DNA of 64,000 bases from Papillibacter cinnamivorans DSM 12816 (GTDB lineage: Bacteria > Bacillota > Clostridia > Oscillospirales > Oscillospiraceae). Both the position numbers and the translations under genes were made by a program. Below, in pieces: positions 9,041 to 18,683 of this stretch. Location: the NCBI RefSeq assembly GCF_900176335.1, contig NZ_FWXW01000007.1, positions 23,900 through 87,899 of the forward strand. The letters are read 5' to 3'. How positions within the stretch are numbered: the stretch's first letter is position 1; each line of letters opens with the position of its first letter. Below the pieces are notes generated by a model. It searched no databases. It saw nothing but the letters and a program-made list of their open reading frames with translations, and was not told the DNA's origin.

Positions 9041-10801
9041 TTGAAAAAGTGGGTCGTGTCTTTGCTGTGCTTTGCTATCCTCGTGAGTCTCGCTCCCGTC
9101 CCGGTCAGTGCGGCTTCAGCCGCAGACCGGGACGTTTCCTATGAGCAGACCCTGGCCCAGGATCTCAAGAACCTGGGACTCTTCAGGGGCGTGTCCGATA
9201 CCGATTTTGATCTGGACAGGGCCCCTTCCAGGGCGGAGGCCCTGGTGATGCTCATCCGGATGCTGGGCCTGGAGGACGACGCGATGTCCGGCGCCTGGGC
9301 CCATCCCTTTACCGACGTCGACGCCTGGGCCGACCGCTACGTGGGGTATGCCTATAACCGGGGCCTTACCAACGGGGTTTCCGGCACGAGCTTCGGTACC
9401 GGCAGCGCCAGCGCAGCCATGTACCTCACCTTCGTGCTCCGGGCCCTGGGGTATTCCGACGTAAACGGCGAGGATTTCACCTGGGACAATCCTTACGGAT
9501 TTGCCCAGGTGGCGGGGATCCTGCCCGACAGGGTGGACCTGGGCGAGTTCTGGAGGGCCGACGTGGTCCTGATATCCTATGCCGCGCTTTCCGCGAAGCT
9601 CAAGAATTCCGATGTGACCCTGGGGGAAAAGCTCATCGCGGCAGGTTCCTTTACCCAGGTGGAATTCGAAGCCTATTACGATCCCGACGCCCTGACGGCC
9701 CGGGATGTGTCCGGCAAAGACGTGCTCTCCTCCAAGGAAATTTACGCCATGTGTTCTCCCGCGGTTTTCTGTATAGAGACCTTTGACGTTAATGGAAATC
9801 CTTACGGACAGGGAAGCGGATTTTTTATTGATCCCAGCGGCGTTGCGGTGACCAACTATCATGTGGTGGACAATATCATATCCGCTTATATCACCCTAGA
9901 CGACGGTTCCGTATATAACGTCACAGGCGTCATCCTTTTCGACGAAGAGATCGACTTCGCCGTCATCCAGGTTTACGGTTCGGGGTTTGATACCCTGAAG
10001 GTCGGAAATTCCGCCCTGATAGAGGGCGGAGAGACGGTCTACGCCATCGGCAACCCCGAGGGGCTGACAAACACGATTTCCCAGGGCCTCGTTTCGAATC
10101 CGAAAAGGGAGGATTTTGACGGCATGATGCAGATTTCCGCTCCCATCTCTCCAGGCAGCAGCGGCGGCGCACTCATCAACGAATACGGCGAGGTGATAGG
10201 CATTACCACTTCCGGATATTATACCGGCCAGAACCTGAATTTCGCCGTACCCATCAACGATGTGATCTCGGATAAGCAGTATTTCTCCTATGCGGACCGG
10301 TACGGCGTTTTTTCCCTGCCGGAATTCGCCGCCTACCGTACCTACCTGGACGCGATGGCACTTCCCGGATTTTTGGACAGCAACGTGGAGGAAGCGGAGT
10401 ATAACGACTCCCAGGTTTACGCGGACAATCTGGAAAACGGGGACAGCGCATGGGGCGTGATAGACGGGGACGATATGGACGTCTTCAGGGTATACTGCAA
10501 TATGGAGGGGACCATCGACATCGCTCTGCTGTCACCGTATTCCTCCAATGCGTATGTCGAAGACTTGATTCTCCTGGTCGCTCCTGAAGAAGCCTCGGAC
10601 GACTCGGATTATATCTTTGCGGAGTATGTTGAGACCAGCGGCGGAAGAGGTGTCCAGGAGTTGACGTACGAGATTCCGCGGCCGGGAGTTTACTACATCT
10701 ATGTGCTTTCCAGTGAGTATTACAAGTACGTGGATCTGCACACAGACTATGTGTTTTATTACACCTTCACTCCGGTAGAAAGGATCTTTGTCAAGCAGTG
10801 A
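9041..10801 (+). CDS. SLH-anchored trypsin-like (HtrA/DegP type) serine protease with C-terminal PPC-like domain
   Basis: 586 aa from a TTG start at 9041 preceded by AAGGGAGGA; the frame is open further upstream, but the signal peptide (1-25) begins here. Residues about 30-200 hold SLH motifs (SRAEALVMLIRMLG is clearest). Residues about 235-410 form an S1C protease with His274 in NYHVV, Asp305 in EEIDFAVI and Ser374 in PGSSGGAL, so the catalytic triad is complete. There is no PDZ domain, unlike DegP. Residues about 470-580 resemble a bacterial pre-peptidase C-terminal beta-sandwich (EAEYNDS, DMDVFRVYC, GVYYIYVLSS). It probably cleaves surface or envelope proteins from a wall-bound position. 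Confidence 0.88.
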   Translation: MKKWVVSLLCFAILVSLAPVPVSAASAADRDVSYEQTLAQDLKNLGLFRGVSDTDFDLDRAPSRAEALVMLIRMLGLEDDAMSGAWAHPFTDVDAWADRYVGYAYNRGLTNGVSGTSFGTGSASAAMYLTFVLRALGYSDVNGEDFTWDNPYGFAQVAGILPDRVDLGEFWRADVVLISYAALSAKLKNSDVTLGEKLIAAGSFTQVEFEAYYDPDALTARDVSGKDVLSSKEIYAMCSPAVFCIETFDVNGNPYGQGSGFFIDPSGVAVTNYHVVDNIISAYITLDDGSVYNVTGVILFDEEIDFAVIQVYGSGFDTLKVGNSALIEGGETVYAIGNPEGLTNTISQGLVSNPKREDFDGMMQISAPISPGSSGGALINEYGEVIGITTSGYYTGQNLNFAVPINDVISDKQYFSYADRYGVFSLPEFAAYRTYLDAMALPGFLDSNVEEAEYNDSQVYADNLENGDSAWGVIDGDDMDVFRVYCNMEGTIDIALLSPYSSNAYVEDLILLVAPEEASDDSDYIFAEYVETSGGRGVQELTYEIPRPGVYYIYVLSSEYYKYVDLHTDYVFYYTFTPVERIFVKQ

Positions 10802-10881
10802 CGCGCTCTGCCCGCAACGGGAATGACAAAGCTGCCGGCCGGTGCTGTGATAGGGCCCGGCCATGCCGGATCCCAGCGTGA

Positions 10882-10923
10882 AAAGAGACGGCGCGCTTGC
10901 CGGAAGGCGCGCCGTCTCTTTAT
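10882..10923. terminator. Bidirectional intrinsic terminator
   Basis: A 15-bp stem (AAAGAGACGGCGCGC with its complement at 10907-10921) has A-rich and T-rich flanks. It separates the convergent protease and histidine kinase genes. Confidence 0.88.
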
Positions 10924-10964
10924 GGAAGCTTAAAATCCGGTTTGAAATGGCGGCGGGGACGCTG

Positions 10965-13406
10965 TCATGACCGGAAGAAACATGTGCTGAGCACTTCTCT
11001 CAGCTTTTTGATTGTGATGGGTTTGGGAAGGTACAGGTCAAATCCGGATGCTTCTCCCAGCTGGATATCGTTTTTGGAAGCGTAGCTGGTAAGGGCCACC
11101 AGATAGATATTCCGCAGCTGGGGGTCCTCCTTGATCCTTTTTGCCACTTCGAATCCGCTTATGCCGGGAAGACCGATGTCGCAGAAGAGAATATCCGGGG
11201 AAACCCGCCGGGCTTCCCGCAGCCCGCTGATTCCGTCGTATGCGATAAACACGCTGTGCCCCATTTGAATCAGTATGGAACTTAAAAGGGACACGAAGTC
11301 TTTGTTGTCTTCCACCAGCAGAATTTTCAGGACGGATCCGTTTTTTGCTTCCGCGGCATCGGCCGGAGCCGCGGAAACGCCGCCTTTCTGGGAAAGCGGC
11401 AGCGTGACGGAAAAACTGGCTCCTTTGCCCGGACCGTCGCTGTAAGCGTCAATGCGGCCGTCGTGCAGCTCCGCGATCCCCTTGGCAATGGCAAGCCCCA
11501 GTCCGAGACCGGGTCCTGCGCTCTCGCCAACGGCGTATCCCTGCCGGAACGGCTCGAACAGGTCGGCGATGGCATCCGTATGGATGCCGTATCCTGTGTC
11601 GGTCACGCTGATTACGGCGCTGGAAGCTTCTTTGCGTGTAGACAGCAGAACGCTGTCGCCTTCTTTTGTAAATTTGACGGCATTGTGCAGAAGGTTTCCG
11701 ATGCACTGCTCCAGCCGCATGGGATCGGCATCGATATACAGCGGACCGGATTCCAGGCGCACGTGAAACGAAACCCTCTTTTTTTCAAACAGGGACCGGT
11801 AGGACTTTGCGATGGACAGCATCAGCCCGTTGAGCTCGGTATTCACGATGTGAAGCTTGATCTTGCTGCGGATCAGGCGGGAAACGTCCATCAGGTCCGA
11901 GACGATCTGCCCCAGCTGCTCCGTCTGGCGGCGCATGACCTCCAGAGTTTCCCTGTATTTATCGTCCTTTTCTGCCAGGTCCAGCAGTTCGATTCCGGCG
12001 GAGATGGCTGCCATAGGATTGCGCAGTTCGTGGGACAGCAGGGAGATGAAATCGTCTTTCATTTTTTCGTTTTTTCGGAGATGCTGCTCGCTGCGGATCA
12101 GGATTTCTTCCGCCTTCTTGCGCTCCGTGATGTCCTGCAGGGAAGCGATGATCTCAGAGATATTCCCGTCCGGGTTCTTTATCGCGTACAGATGGATGTA
12201 GACCTGGATGGCGGATCCGTTCTTGTGGTAATGAACCATATCCATATTGATCTGACTGTTTTCCCCAAGCTTCCGGGTGATCTCCTTGACGGAGGCATTT
12301 TTTATAACGACGTTGAGAACGTTGGCGAGATATTTGCCCACGGCTTCCTGAGCGGTCCAGCCGTACATCCGCTCGGCGGCCTCGTTCCAGTAGGTGATCC
12401 GGTAATTCTTGTCCAGCGCGCAGATGGCTTCCTGTACGTTTTCCAGGACGTGGGAATGGAAGGCCAGGCCGTCCTCCATACGTTTGCGCTCCGTAATATC
12501 CGTATACATGGTGAGGCTGCCCAGATAATTTCCTTCGGGATCGCGGATGGAAGTACTGCTTGCGATAACCCAGATAAAACCGCCGCCGCGCTTGCCGATC
12601 CTGAAATCAAAGCGGAGGCTGCTCCCGGCCAGGCGTTCCTTCCAGTACGTCATGGCTTTTTCCATATCCTCCGGCAGGACGAAGTCGAAATAGTGCCGCC
12701 CGATCAGTTCCTCCGGGCGGTATCCCAAAGAGGATGCGAGGATGTCGTTGATATACGTGATGACTCCTTTGGAATCGGTCCAGCAGATGCCTTCGTTTGC
12801 GGTTTCTACAATAGTACGGTATCTGATCTCGCTGGAATCAAGTAAATTCTGGATTTTTTTCAGTTTGCTGATGTCCTCAAAGGTGGTGACCGCCCGGACG
12901 ACATTTCCTCCGGAATCGTAAATAGGAGCGGAACTGACCAGAAGGCAGTAGACATCGCCGAATTCGTTTCGCAGGATCAATTCCCGGTTATGTATGGTTT
13001 CCCGATGCTTCAGCGACCGGTAGACGGGCGCGTCCGTCGGTCCCAGCTGTTTTCCGTCGGGTGTATAAAACTTGATCCTGTCGATATGGAATTGGAGGGT
13101 TTGCCCCGTATAGTCGGCTTTGTAGAGTTCTAGCCCTCTTTTATTGATAAAGCAGAAGGTCTCGTCCTTCGCGTCTATGAAAACGATGGAAAAAGGAATC
13201 AGATTCAAAACAGCGCTGAAAGCTGACACATGGTTTTGATTGATACCGTTGGAGGACATAAATTCATGGGAAAAAAGAAATGAATCAAGGAGGGTAGGGA
13301 TAGTCTCTGCCGAATGACCGGACGTCATGCGTATTGGGTCCGCAGGTTCCTCGCCTTGATGCGTCCGGTTGCCTGCAGCCGTTTCTTTTCTGTCCTCAGA
13401 TTTCAT
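10965..13406 (-). CDS. PAS-domain hybrid sensor histidine kinase with receiver domain
   Basis: 813 aa with no membrane segments, so it should be cytoplasmic. Three PAS/PAC modules (about 60-180, 190-310, 315-440; each PAC ends in an ITERK-like or DISKLKK stretch) are followed by HisKA with the phospho-accepting histidine in SLLSHELRNPMAAI (about 460). The HATPase domain has the N box (NLLHNAVKF), G1 (DTGYGI) and G2 (GLGLGLAIAKG), and the C-terminal receiver domain has phospho-acceptor Asp in DILFCDIGLPG and the conserved Lys in LPKPI. The signal is unknown; no separate response regulator or phosphotransfer gene is adjacent. It lies between two SLH-protein genes, so control of surface or developmental genes is possible but unproven. 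Confidence 0.92.
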   Translation of the reverse strand: MKSEDRKETAAGNRTHQGEEPADPIRMTSGHSAETIPTLLDSFLFSHEFMSSNGINQNHVSAFSAVLNLIPFSIVFIDAKDETFCFINKRGLELYKADYTGQTLQFHIDRIKFYTPDGKQLGPTDAPVYRSLKHRETIHNRELILRNEFGDVYCLLVSSAPIYDSGGNVVRAVTTFEDISKLKKIQNLLDSSEIRYRTIVETANEGICWTDSKGVITYINDILASSLGYRPEELIGRHYFDFVLPEDMEKAMTYWKERLAGSSLRFDFRIGKRGGGFIWVIASSTSIRDPEGNYLGSLTMYTDITERKRMEDGLAFHSHVLENVQEAICALDKNYRITYWNEAAERMYGWTAQEAVGKYLANVLNVVIKNASVKEITRKLGENSQINMDMVHYHKNGSAIQVYIHLYAIKNPDGNISEIIASLQDITERKKAEEILIRSEQHLRKNEKMKDDFISLLSHELRNPMAAISAGIELLDLAEKDDKYRETLEVMRRQTEQLGQIVSDLMDVSRLIRSKIKLHIVNTELNGLMLSIAKSYRSLFEKKRVSFHVRLESGPLYIDADPMRLEQCIGNLLHNAVKFTKEGDSVLLSTRKEASSAVISVTDTGYGIHTDAIADLFEPFRQGYAVGESAGPGLGLGLAIAKGIAELHDGRIDAYSDGPGKGASFSVTLPLSQKGGVSAAPADAAEAKNGSVLKILLVEDNKDFVSLLSSILIQMGHSVFIAYDGISGLREARRVSPDILFCDIGLPGISGFEVAKRIKEDPQLRNIYLVALTSYASKNDIQLGEASGFDLYLPKPITIKKLREVLSTCFFRS

Positions 13407-13794
13407 TTGTTTTCACTCCCCTGTCGGATTGGATGGAGAAAGCTGAAACATCGATCTGATTGATATTCGGGACAGGAATAATTCCTCTATAAAAATATCA
13501 CATCATAACTAGAAGAAGAGTCGATAATTGTCGCATATTGTCGAGAATGTGATGAAAATTTGAAAACTGCAATAAAAAAGATGTCAGGATATCCGTTCCG
13601 CGCGGAAAGCGTTCCGATCTGCCAAGCCAAGGGACAGCTTTCCCGGAAAAAACATGAAAAAGAAACGATCCGGATTCCAATAGAAAGAAATATATGGTAA
13701 AATAGATATAAATATCTAAAATGCCGGCGGCGGCGGACAGGCCGTCTGAGCAAAGCGGAAATAAAATCGGCGGAAAATGAAAGGGGATAATCGG
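13407..13794. other. Divergent intergenic region with TGTCG repeats and a weak promoter
   Basis: Upstream of both the kinase (minus) and the large SLH gene (plus). Near 13510-13545 an ATTGTCG-like motif recurs two to three times at about 11-base spacing, which could be a regulator site. A weak plus-strand promoter may be TTCCAA at 13675-13680 with TAAAAT at 13698-13703 (17-base spacer). No gene is seen. Confidence 0.4.
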
Positions 13795-16674
13795 ATGAAA
13801 AAGACATATCGGAAATGGCTTGCCCTGGCCCTGGTCCTGTCTTTTTGTCTGGCCCTCGCTCCCATGCCGGCGCATGCCGCGGCGGACGACGTGACGGGGC
13901 ACTGGGCGGAAGAAACCCTGAGGCAGTGGGAGTCCCTGGGTCTGCTGAAAGGGGACGGGACGGGAAATCTGAATCCCGACAGGCCGGTCACCCGGGCGGA
14001 ATGGATGGCTCTTGTGAACCGCGTCATGGGATATACGGAAAAAAGCGACGCGGTGGGAGCCTATTCGGACGTCTCCGCCGGCGACTGGTACTATGACGAC
14101 GCCCGGATCGCCCTGGCCGCCGGATATATCGGCGGAACCTCCGGCAGAACCCTTTCCCCGCGGATGAACCTCACACGGGAACAGGCCGTCACAATGCTTG
14201 CTAGGATGGAGGGCATTGATCCGGACGATGTGGATCCCTCGGTCCTTTTACGGGCCGGAGATGCCGATGCGGTATCCTCCTGGGCGGAAGCCTGGGTGGC
14301 CGGCGCGATGGCGGAGGGCCTCGTCGGAGGAAATGGTGCGGTGCTCAAACCCTCTGCGGATATTACCCGTGCGGAGACCGTGGTGATGCTGGACCGGGTG
14401 CGTACCGATTCCCGGATCTTCGCCTTTCCCGGCGAGTACGGACCCACGGTGGGGAGCGCCTCTGTCGGCAGCGTGCAGATCGCGGCTCCGGGCGTGACAT
14501 TGAAAAATTATGAAGTATCGGGCGATGTGGTTCTCTCCCCCCTGGTGGAGGATGGGGATGTCCGCCTGGAAAATGTGAGAATCGGCGGGACCCTGTATAT
14601 TAACGGCGGGGGAGACCATTCGGTTACCCTGGTAAACTTGAATGCGGCGCACCTGGTGCTTCTCCGGGAGGACGGGCTTCCGGTGCGCATTATGATGTAC
14701 GGAAATTCCAGCGTCGGGGACGCGCTTCTGGGCTCGGGAGCGATTCTGGTGACACGGGAATTGGTAAGCGGCGGGATCGGCGAGGTGATCCTGTCACCCG
14801 ATTTCCTTGCCGGCGGAACCGTGGAGCTCCAGGGACCCTTCCCGGCGGTGACCAATCGATACCCCGGCGCGGCGATGATTCTGACGACCGCTGATATTGG
14901 AACGCTGCACCTGATGGCTCCCGCCGTCCTTACCGGTACGGGGAGCATCTTGCTTGCCAATGTGGACGCGGGAGCGGGAGAGGGAAGCTCTTTGCCCGTG
15001 AATCCCGACTCCATGATGGGCGCCGGGGCACTGGACGTGACGATCAGCGCCCCGGTGACCGGCGGGGGCGGAGGCGGTCTCGGCGGCGGAGGCGGGACAC
15101 CGGCAGTCACTACGGGAACGCTCAACGGCGCCGTTCTGGACGGGACCGCTCCCCTTGCGGGGGCCGATGTCAGCCTCACGGTAAGCGGGACGGAGTATTC
15201 CGCCGTCACGTCAGCCGGCGGGACCTACAGCATAGCTGGCATCCCAGAGGGAACGGGATATACGGTGACAGCTTCAAAATTCGGCTACGTCTCCGGCTCC
15301 TTTTCGGCGGACATCGCCGCCGGAGAGACGTCGGCAGCCTCCGGCTTAACGCTTACCAGGCTTGCCGCAGTCTTCACCAAAGTTGCCGCTATAGACGACT
15401 CCGCCGGGAAGATAACCCTCATGGGCGTCGCGGACCCCATCCCGTTTGAGGACGCTGTGGGGTATGAGGCGTTGAAAATAGGAGATTATGTAAACTACAC
15501 AGTTGCAGACGGGGTGTATACCATTCAAAAAGCAGAGTTGTTCCATAAAACCATCAGCAGCTATACACAAAATGCGCACTATGTATTTTTCTCGGGTGTC
15601 CGGTACGATATGTCGGAAAATAAAAATGACTCGGGCCTTAACACCTTAGATCCGACCGATTTTCCCGGCGACTGGTTTTCGGCCGCCAGGGATGTCTATC
15701 TGGACCCCTTCGGAGACATTGTCGCCTTCGATCCCTCTTCCCGTACGATCGAGTATTCTTCCGGATATGTCGTGCTGACGAAGGCGGAAATAAACGGCGG
15801 AGTATATCAGGTTGAGGCGAGCAACAACATGTTCTCGTATGAAACTCTTACCGTAAATACAGACGATTCAGCATCCATGGATGCCTTTAATGCCTGCGAC
15901 AAAGATACTGGCGATATCCCGATTCTGGTCCGCGCCTCCGTTACACGCAGCGTCATCACCATGACGGCGGCGCCGGAGCTTTCAGACGATATTGTGCAGG
16001 GCTTCATGCGGATCGGTTCGTCTGGCGGGACGGATGTCAATGCCGACGAAGACACCCGGTTCATCTACTACTCCACATCAGATGGAAGTATGGACACTTA
16101 CATAGGTGTGAATAACACACCGACCATCGACGGCAGCTTGACTCAGTATGCGTATGTACTGACGGATACCGGCGGGGAAGCCCGCACGATTTTGATTGTC
16201 TGCACATCCCACGCCGAGCCAGAGATAGTTACTTCGGTTGGTTTACTTTTTGTCTACGATAACAGCATAATAATTAAAACGGAAGACAGCATTGTAACCT
16301 ATACGTATCAAGTTCTTATGAACGGCAGTAAGTGTGAACTCGTTTCGGTAAACGATTTTACCAGTCCCATATGGGTATATTTATATGTGACCTATAAATA
16401 TACCCCCGCGTTCATGATCCCTATCAGCCCGCTGCAGAATGACCCGAAGGGGCTGAACGGCTGCCTTTCGGGTACGGTTTCTTCCTTTGATAGTGGTGTG
16501 CTTACCACCCAAAATGGATCGTGTACAGTGCCGGATACGCTGGGATGCTACATAGTAGGGACCGGCGGAGACGACGGTTACAGCAACGACTACACCATAA
16601 AGGCGGGAGATACGATCTACGCCCTGGTATTGAACGGTGAGGCTGCAATGCTCATGGTATTCCCGGGAAGCTGA
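13795..16674 (+). CDS. Large secreted SLH protein with carboxypeptidase-regulatory-like domain
   Basis: 959 aa from the ATG at 13795 (AAAGGGG at 13780-13786; an in-frame ATG at 13777 precedes that site). A signal peptide (1-29, ending HAAA) is followed by three SLH motifs (about 33-205: VTGHWAEE, VTRAEWMALVNR, LTREQAVTML, ITRAETVVML). A beta-rich region comes next, then a glycine-rich linker (about 426-437) and a carboxypeptidase-regulatory-like beta-sandwich (about 445-525: LNGAVLDGTAPLAGADVSL, GGTYSIAGIPEGTGYTVTA). A long C-terminal region of unknown fold completes the protein. The N-terminal SLH arrangement points to wall anchoring, and the rest is displayed outside. It could be a structural S-layer-associated protein or adhesin. 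No enzymatic motif is visible. Confidence 0.85.
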   Translation: MKKTYRKWLALALVLSFCLALAPMPAHAAADDVTGHWAEETLRQWESLGLLKGDGTGNLNPDRPVTRAEWMALVNRVMGYTEKSDAVGAYSDVSAGDWYYDDARIALAAGYIGGTSGRTLSPRMNLTREQAVTMLARMEGIDPDDVDPSVLLRAGDADAVSSWAEAWVAGAMAEGLVGGNGAVLKPSADITRAETVVMLDRVRTDSRIFAFPGEYGPTVGSASVGSVQIAAPGVTLKNYEVSGDVVLSPLVEDGDVRLENVRIGGTLYINGGGDHSVTLVNLNAAHLVLLREDGLPVRIMMYGNSSVGDALLGSGAILVTRELVSGGIGEVILSPDFLAGGTVELQGPFPAVTNRYPGAAMILTTADIGTLHLMAPAVLTGTGSILLANVDAGAGEGSSLPVNPDSMMGAGALDVTISAPVTGGGGGGLGGGGGTPAVTTGTLNGAVLDGTAPLAGADVSLTVSGTEYSAVTSAGGTYSIAGIPEGTGYTVTASKFGYVSGSFSADIAAGETSAASGLTLTRLAAVFTKVAAIDDSAGKITLMGVADPIPFEDAVGYEALKIGDYVNYTVADGVYTIQKAELFHKTISSYTQNAHYVFFSGVRYDMSENKNDSGLNTLDPTDFPGDWFSAARDVYLDPFGDIVAFDPSSRTIEYSSGYVVLTKAEINGGVYQVEASNNMFSYETLTVNTDDSASMDAFNACDKDTGDIPILVRASVTRSVITMTAAPELSDDIVQGFMRIGSSGGTDVNADEDTRFIYYSTSDGSMDTYIGVNNTPTIDGSLTQYAYVLTDTGGEARTILIVCTSHAEPEIVTSVGLLFVYDNSIIIKTEDSIVTYTYQVLMNGSKCELVSVNDFTSPIWVYLYVTYKYTPAFMIPISPLQNDPKGLNGCLSGTVSSFDSGVLTTQNGSCTVPDTLGCYIVGTGGDDGYSNDYTIKAGDTIYALVLNGEAAMLMVFPGS

Positions 16675-16723
16675 CGCTTTCGGCGGGGATGCCGGTTTGG
16701 CATGAGTAACGGTACAACGTAAT

Positions 16724-16751
16724 GGCGGGCGGCACTTTCGCGCCGCCCGCC
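16724..16751 (+). terminator. GC-rich hairpin after the SLH gene
   Basis: A 10-bp perfect stem (GGCGGGCGGC with its complement) has no T run, so it is a weak terminator or an RNA-stabilising hairpin. Confidence 0.5.
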
Positions 16752-16835
16752 TGGTGCGTAAAAAAGCTCCCCGGCATTTATGAGTTGTATCGCGGCTTAA
16801 ATTATTATCCAATAAAAAGATGAAACAGGATAGTA

Positions 16836-16876
16836 CGGTTGCCCCCGCCGAAGGCGGGGGCAACCGTATTATTTTT
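16836..16876 (+). terminator. Strong intrinsic terminator
   Basis: A 14-bp stem with a GAA loop (16836-16849 with 16853-16866) is followed by TATTATTTTT. It insulates the ABC exporter from the SLH gene. The interval 16675-16983 otherwise holds only this and the promoter below. Confidence 0.92.
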
Positions 16877-16892
16877 CGTATCGACATTTTTA

Positions 16893-16922
16893 TTGAAGTC
16901 CAGTATTCGGGCATGATATGAT
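16893..16922 (+). promoter_or_regulatory. Promoter of the ABC-2 exporter operon
   Basis: TTGAAG at 16893-16898, an 18-base spacer and TATGAT at 16917-16922, about 60 bases before the first gene. Confidence 0.55.
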
Positions 16923-16983
16923 GAAAACGGAATATACGAATCGGGCCGGCGCATAACGGAGGACAAGAACGGAGGGAGGACGC

Positions 16984-17877
16984 ATGAAAAACGTCATTGA
17001 GATCGAAAACCTCACAAAATATTACGGGAAGGCCAGAGGCATCGTGGATGTGAGTTTTTCCGTGGCGGAAGGGGAGATCTTCGGTTTCATCGGGCCCAAC
17101 GGAGCGGGGAAGTCCACCACCATACGCATCCTGCTGAATCTGATCTATCCCACCTCGGGCGGGGCCCGCGTTTTCGGCCGGGACTGCGTCAAAGACGGTT
17201 ATGAGATCCGCAGAGACGTGGGGTACCTGCCTTCGGAGGTCTTTTACTACGACGATATGAAAGTGCTGGAGCTTCTGAAGTATTCCGCCTCCTTTTACGG
17301 GCGGGTGGATATGCAGCGCCTTCGTTATCTTGCGGAGGTCATGGAGCTGGATCTCGGCCGTAAAATCGACGATCTGAGCTACGGAAACAAGAAGAAGGTG
17401 GGTATCGTCCAGGGCCTTCTCCACCGGCCCTCCCTTATCATACTGGACGAACCCACGGGCGGTCTCGATCCCCTGATGCAGCAGCGGTTCTTCGGCTTGA
17501 TCCGGGAAGAGAACCGGAGGGGAGCCACCGTCCTCTTTTCCTCCCACATTCTGCCCGAGGTGCAGAAGCTCTGCTCCCGGGTGGGGATCATCCGGGAAGG
17601 GAAGATGCTCCGGGTGGAGGAGATCGGCTCCATGCGGGACACCGCCTATAAAAAGATACGTCTGGAATTCAGGGAAGAAGTCCCCGAGGCGCCGGAACTG
17701 CCGGAAGGCGCGGGAGATGTGCAGCGCTCCCCGCGGGAGCTTGCCTTCCTCTTCCGGGGAGACATCAACGAGGCGTTTAAATCGATTGCCCGCTTCGATC
17801 TGCGGAACGCCGTGATTGAGGAGCCGGACCTGGAGGAGATCTTCCTGCACTACTACGGAGGGGAGGACGGGGTGTGA
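16984..17877 (+). CDS. ABC-2 type exporter, ATP-binding subunit
   Basis: 297 aa. Walker A is GPNGAGKST (about residues 38-46), the signature region is LSYGNKKKVGI (the usual SGG replaced by SYG), Walker B is LIILDEPTGGLDP, and the H-loop lies in VLFSSHIL. The last 80 residues form the variable tail seen in drug- or lantibiotic-type ABC-2 ATPases (CcmA/EcsA-like). It overlaps the first permease gene by four bases (GTGA), so translation is probably coupled. The substrate cannot be told from sequence; toxic peptides, drugs or wall components are all possible for this family. Confidence 0.92.
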   Translation: MKNVIEIENLTKYYGKARGIVDVSFSVAEGEIFGFIGPNGAGKSTTIRILLNLIYPTSGGARVFGRDCVKDGYEIRRDVGYLPSEVFYYDDMKVLELLKYSASFYGRVDMQRLRYLAEVMELDLGRKIDDLSYGNKKKVGIVQGLLHRPSLIILDEPTGGLDPLMQQRFFGLIREENRRGATVLFSSHILPEVQKLCSRVGIIREGKMLRVEEIGSMRDTAYKKIRLEFREEVPEAPELPEGAGDVQRSPRELAFLFRGDINEAFKSIARFDLRNAVIEEPDLEEIFLHYYGGEDGV

Positions 17878-18668
17878 ACATCTTCCGACAGGAGCTGAAA
17901 ATGCACGTTCGACCCCTGCTGTTCTACACCCTGGGAATGCTGGCGGCCTTTTATGCCTTTCTCCTGCTCTACGACAGCATTGCCGCCGACGCCGCCCTTG
18001 TGGACGCGGTCCTGGCCAATTTTCCCAAGGAATTCAAGGCGGCCTTCGGCTTTGCCGACGTAAGCCTTTCGGACCTGGGCGGATACCTCAGTTTTCTCTT
18101 TGCCTATATCGTGCTCATCGGGGCGGTTTTCGGCATGAAGACGGGGATTTCCGTCCTCTCCGAGGAGGGAAGGACCCGGACCTCGGATTTTCTCCTCTCG
18201 AAGCCTCTTCGCCGCGGCCGGGTGGCGTCCGAAAAGCTACTTGCCCTTTGCCTGCTCCTGGCTGTCCAGAACGTGCTGTTTTTTGCCCTTGCCCTGCCGG
18301 GATATCTGTCGAAGGCGGGGGAGGAGCCGAACCTGAAGCTCTTTGTCCTTATGAGCTTCTCCGTTTTTATGGTACAGCTCTTCTTTGCCGGAATCGGTCT
18401 GTTTCTCTCCGTTCTGCCGCGGCGGCTGAAGGCCGTTATGCCCGTCACTCTCGCGGTGGTTTTCCTGTTTTACATCGTGGAGCTTATAAACGAATCGGTT
18501 CTGGATAAAACCCTTTCCTATCTGACCCCTTTTTCCTATTTCAAAGCGTCGGAACTCCTGAGCCGTGCCGCGTACGACGGGCGGTACCTGGCCGCGGACC
18601 TGGCGGTCTTTTTCCTGTTCACGGCCCTGGCCTTCTGGATCTATGAGAAAAAAGACATTCATGCTTAG
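17874..18668 (+). CDS. ABC-2 type exporter, permease subunit 1
   Basis: 264 aa from a GTG start that overlaps the ATPase stop codon. Six hydrophobic segments are visible, beginning at residue 15 (LLFYTLGMLAAFYAFLLL), with the FLLSKPLRRGRV stretch between helices 2 and 3 that is typical of this permease group, where the cytoplasmic loop contacts the ATPase. It pairs with the next gene, to which it is related, giving a heterodimeric permease. Cells use such exporters for self-protection or envelope functions. Confidence 0.88.
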   Translation: MNIFRQELKMHVRPLLFYTLGMLAAFYAFLLLYDSIAADAALVDAVLANFPKEFKAAFGFADVSLSDLGGYLSFLFAYIVLIGAVFGMKTGISVLSEEGRTRTSDFLLSKPLRRGRVASEKLLALCLLLAVQNVLFFALALPGYLSKAGEEPNLKLFVLMSFSVFMVQLFFAGIGLFLSVLPRRLKAVMPVTLAVVFLFYIVELINESVLDKTLSYLTPFSYFKASELLSRAAYDGRYLAADLAVFFLFTALAFWIYEKKDIHA

Positions 18669-18683
18669 GGGGAGGGGAAACTC

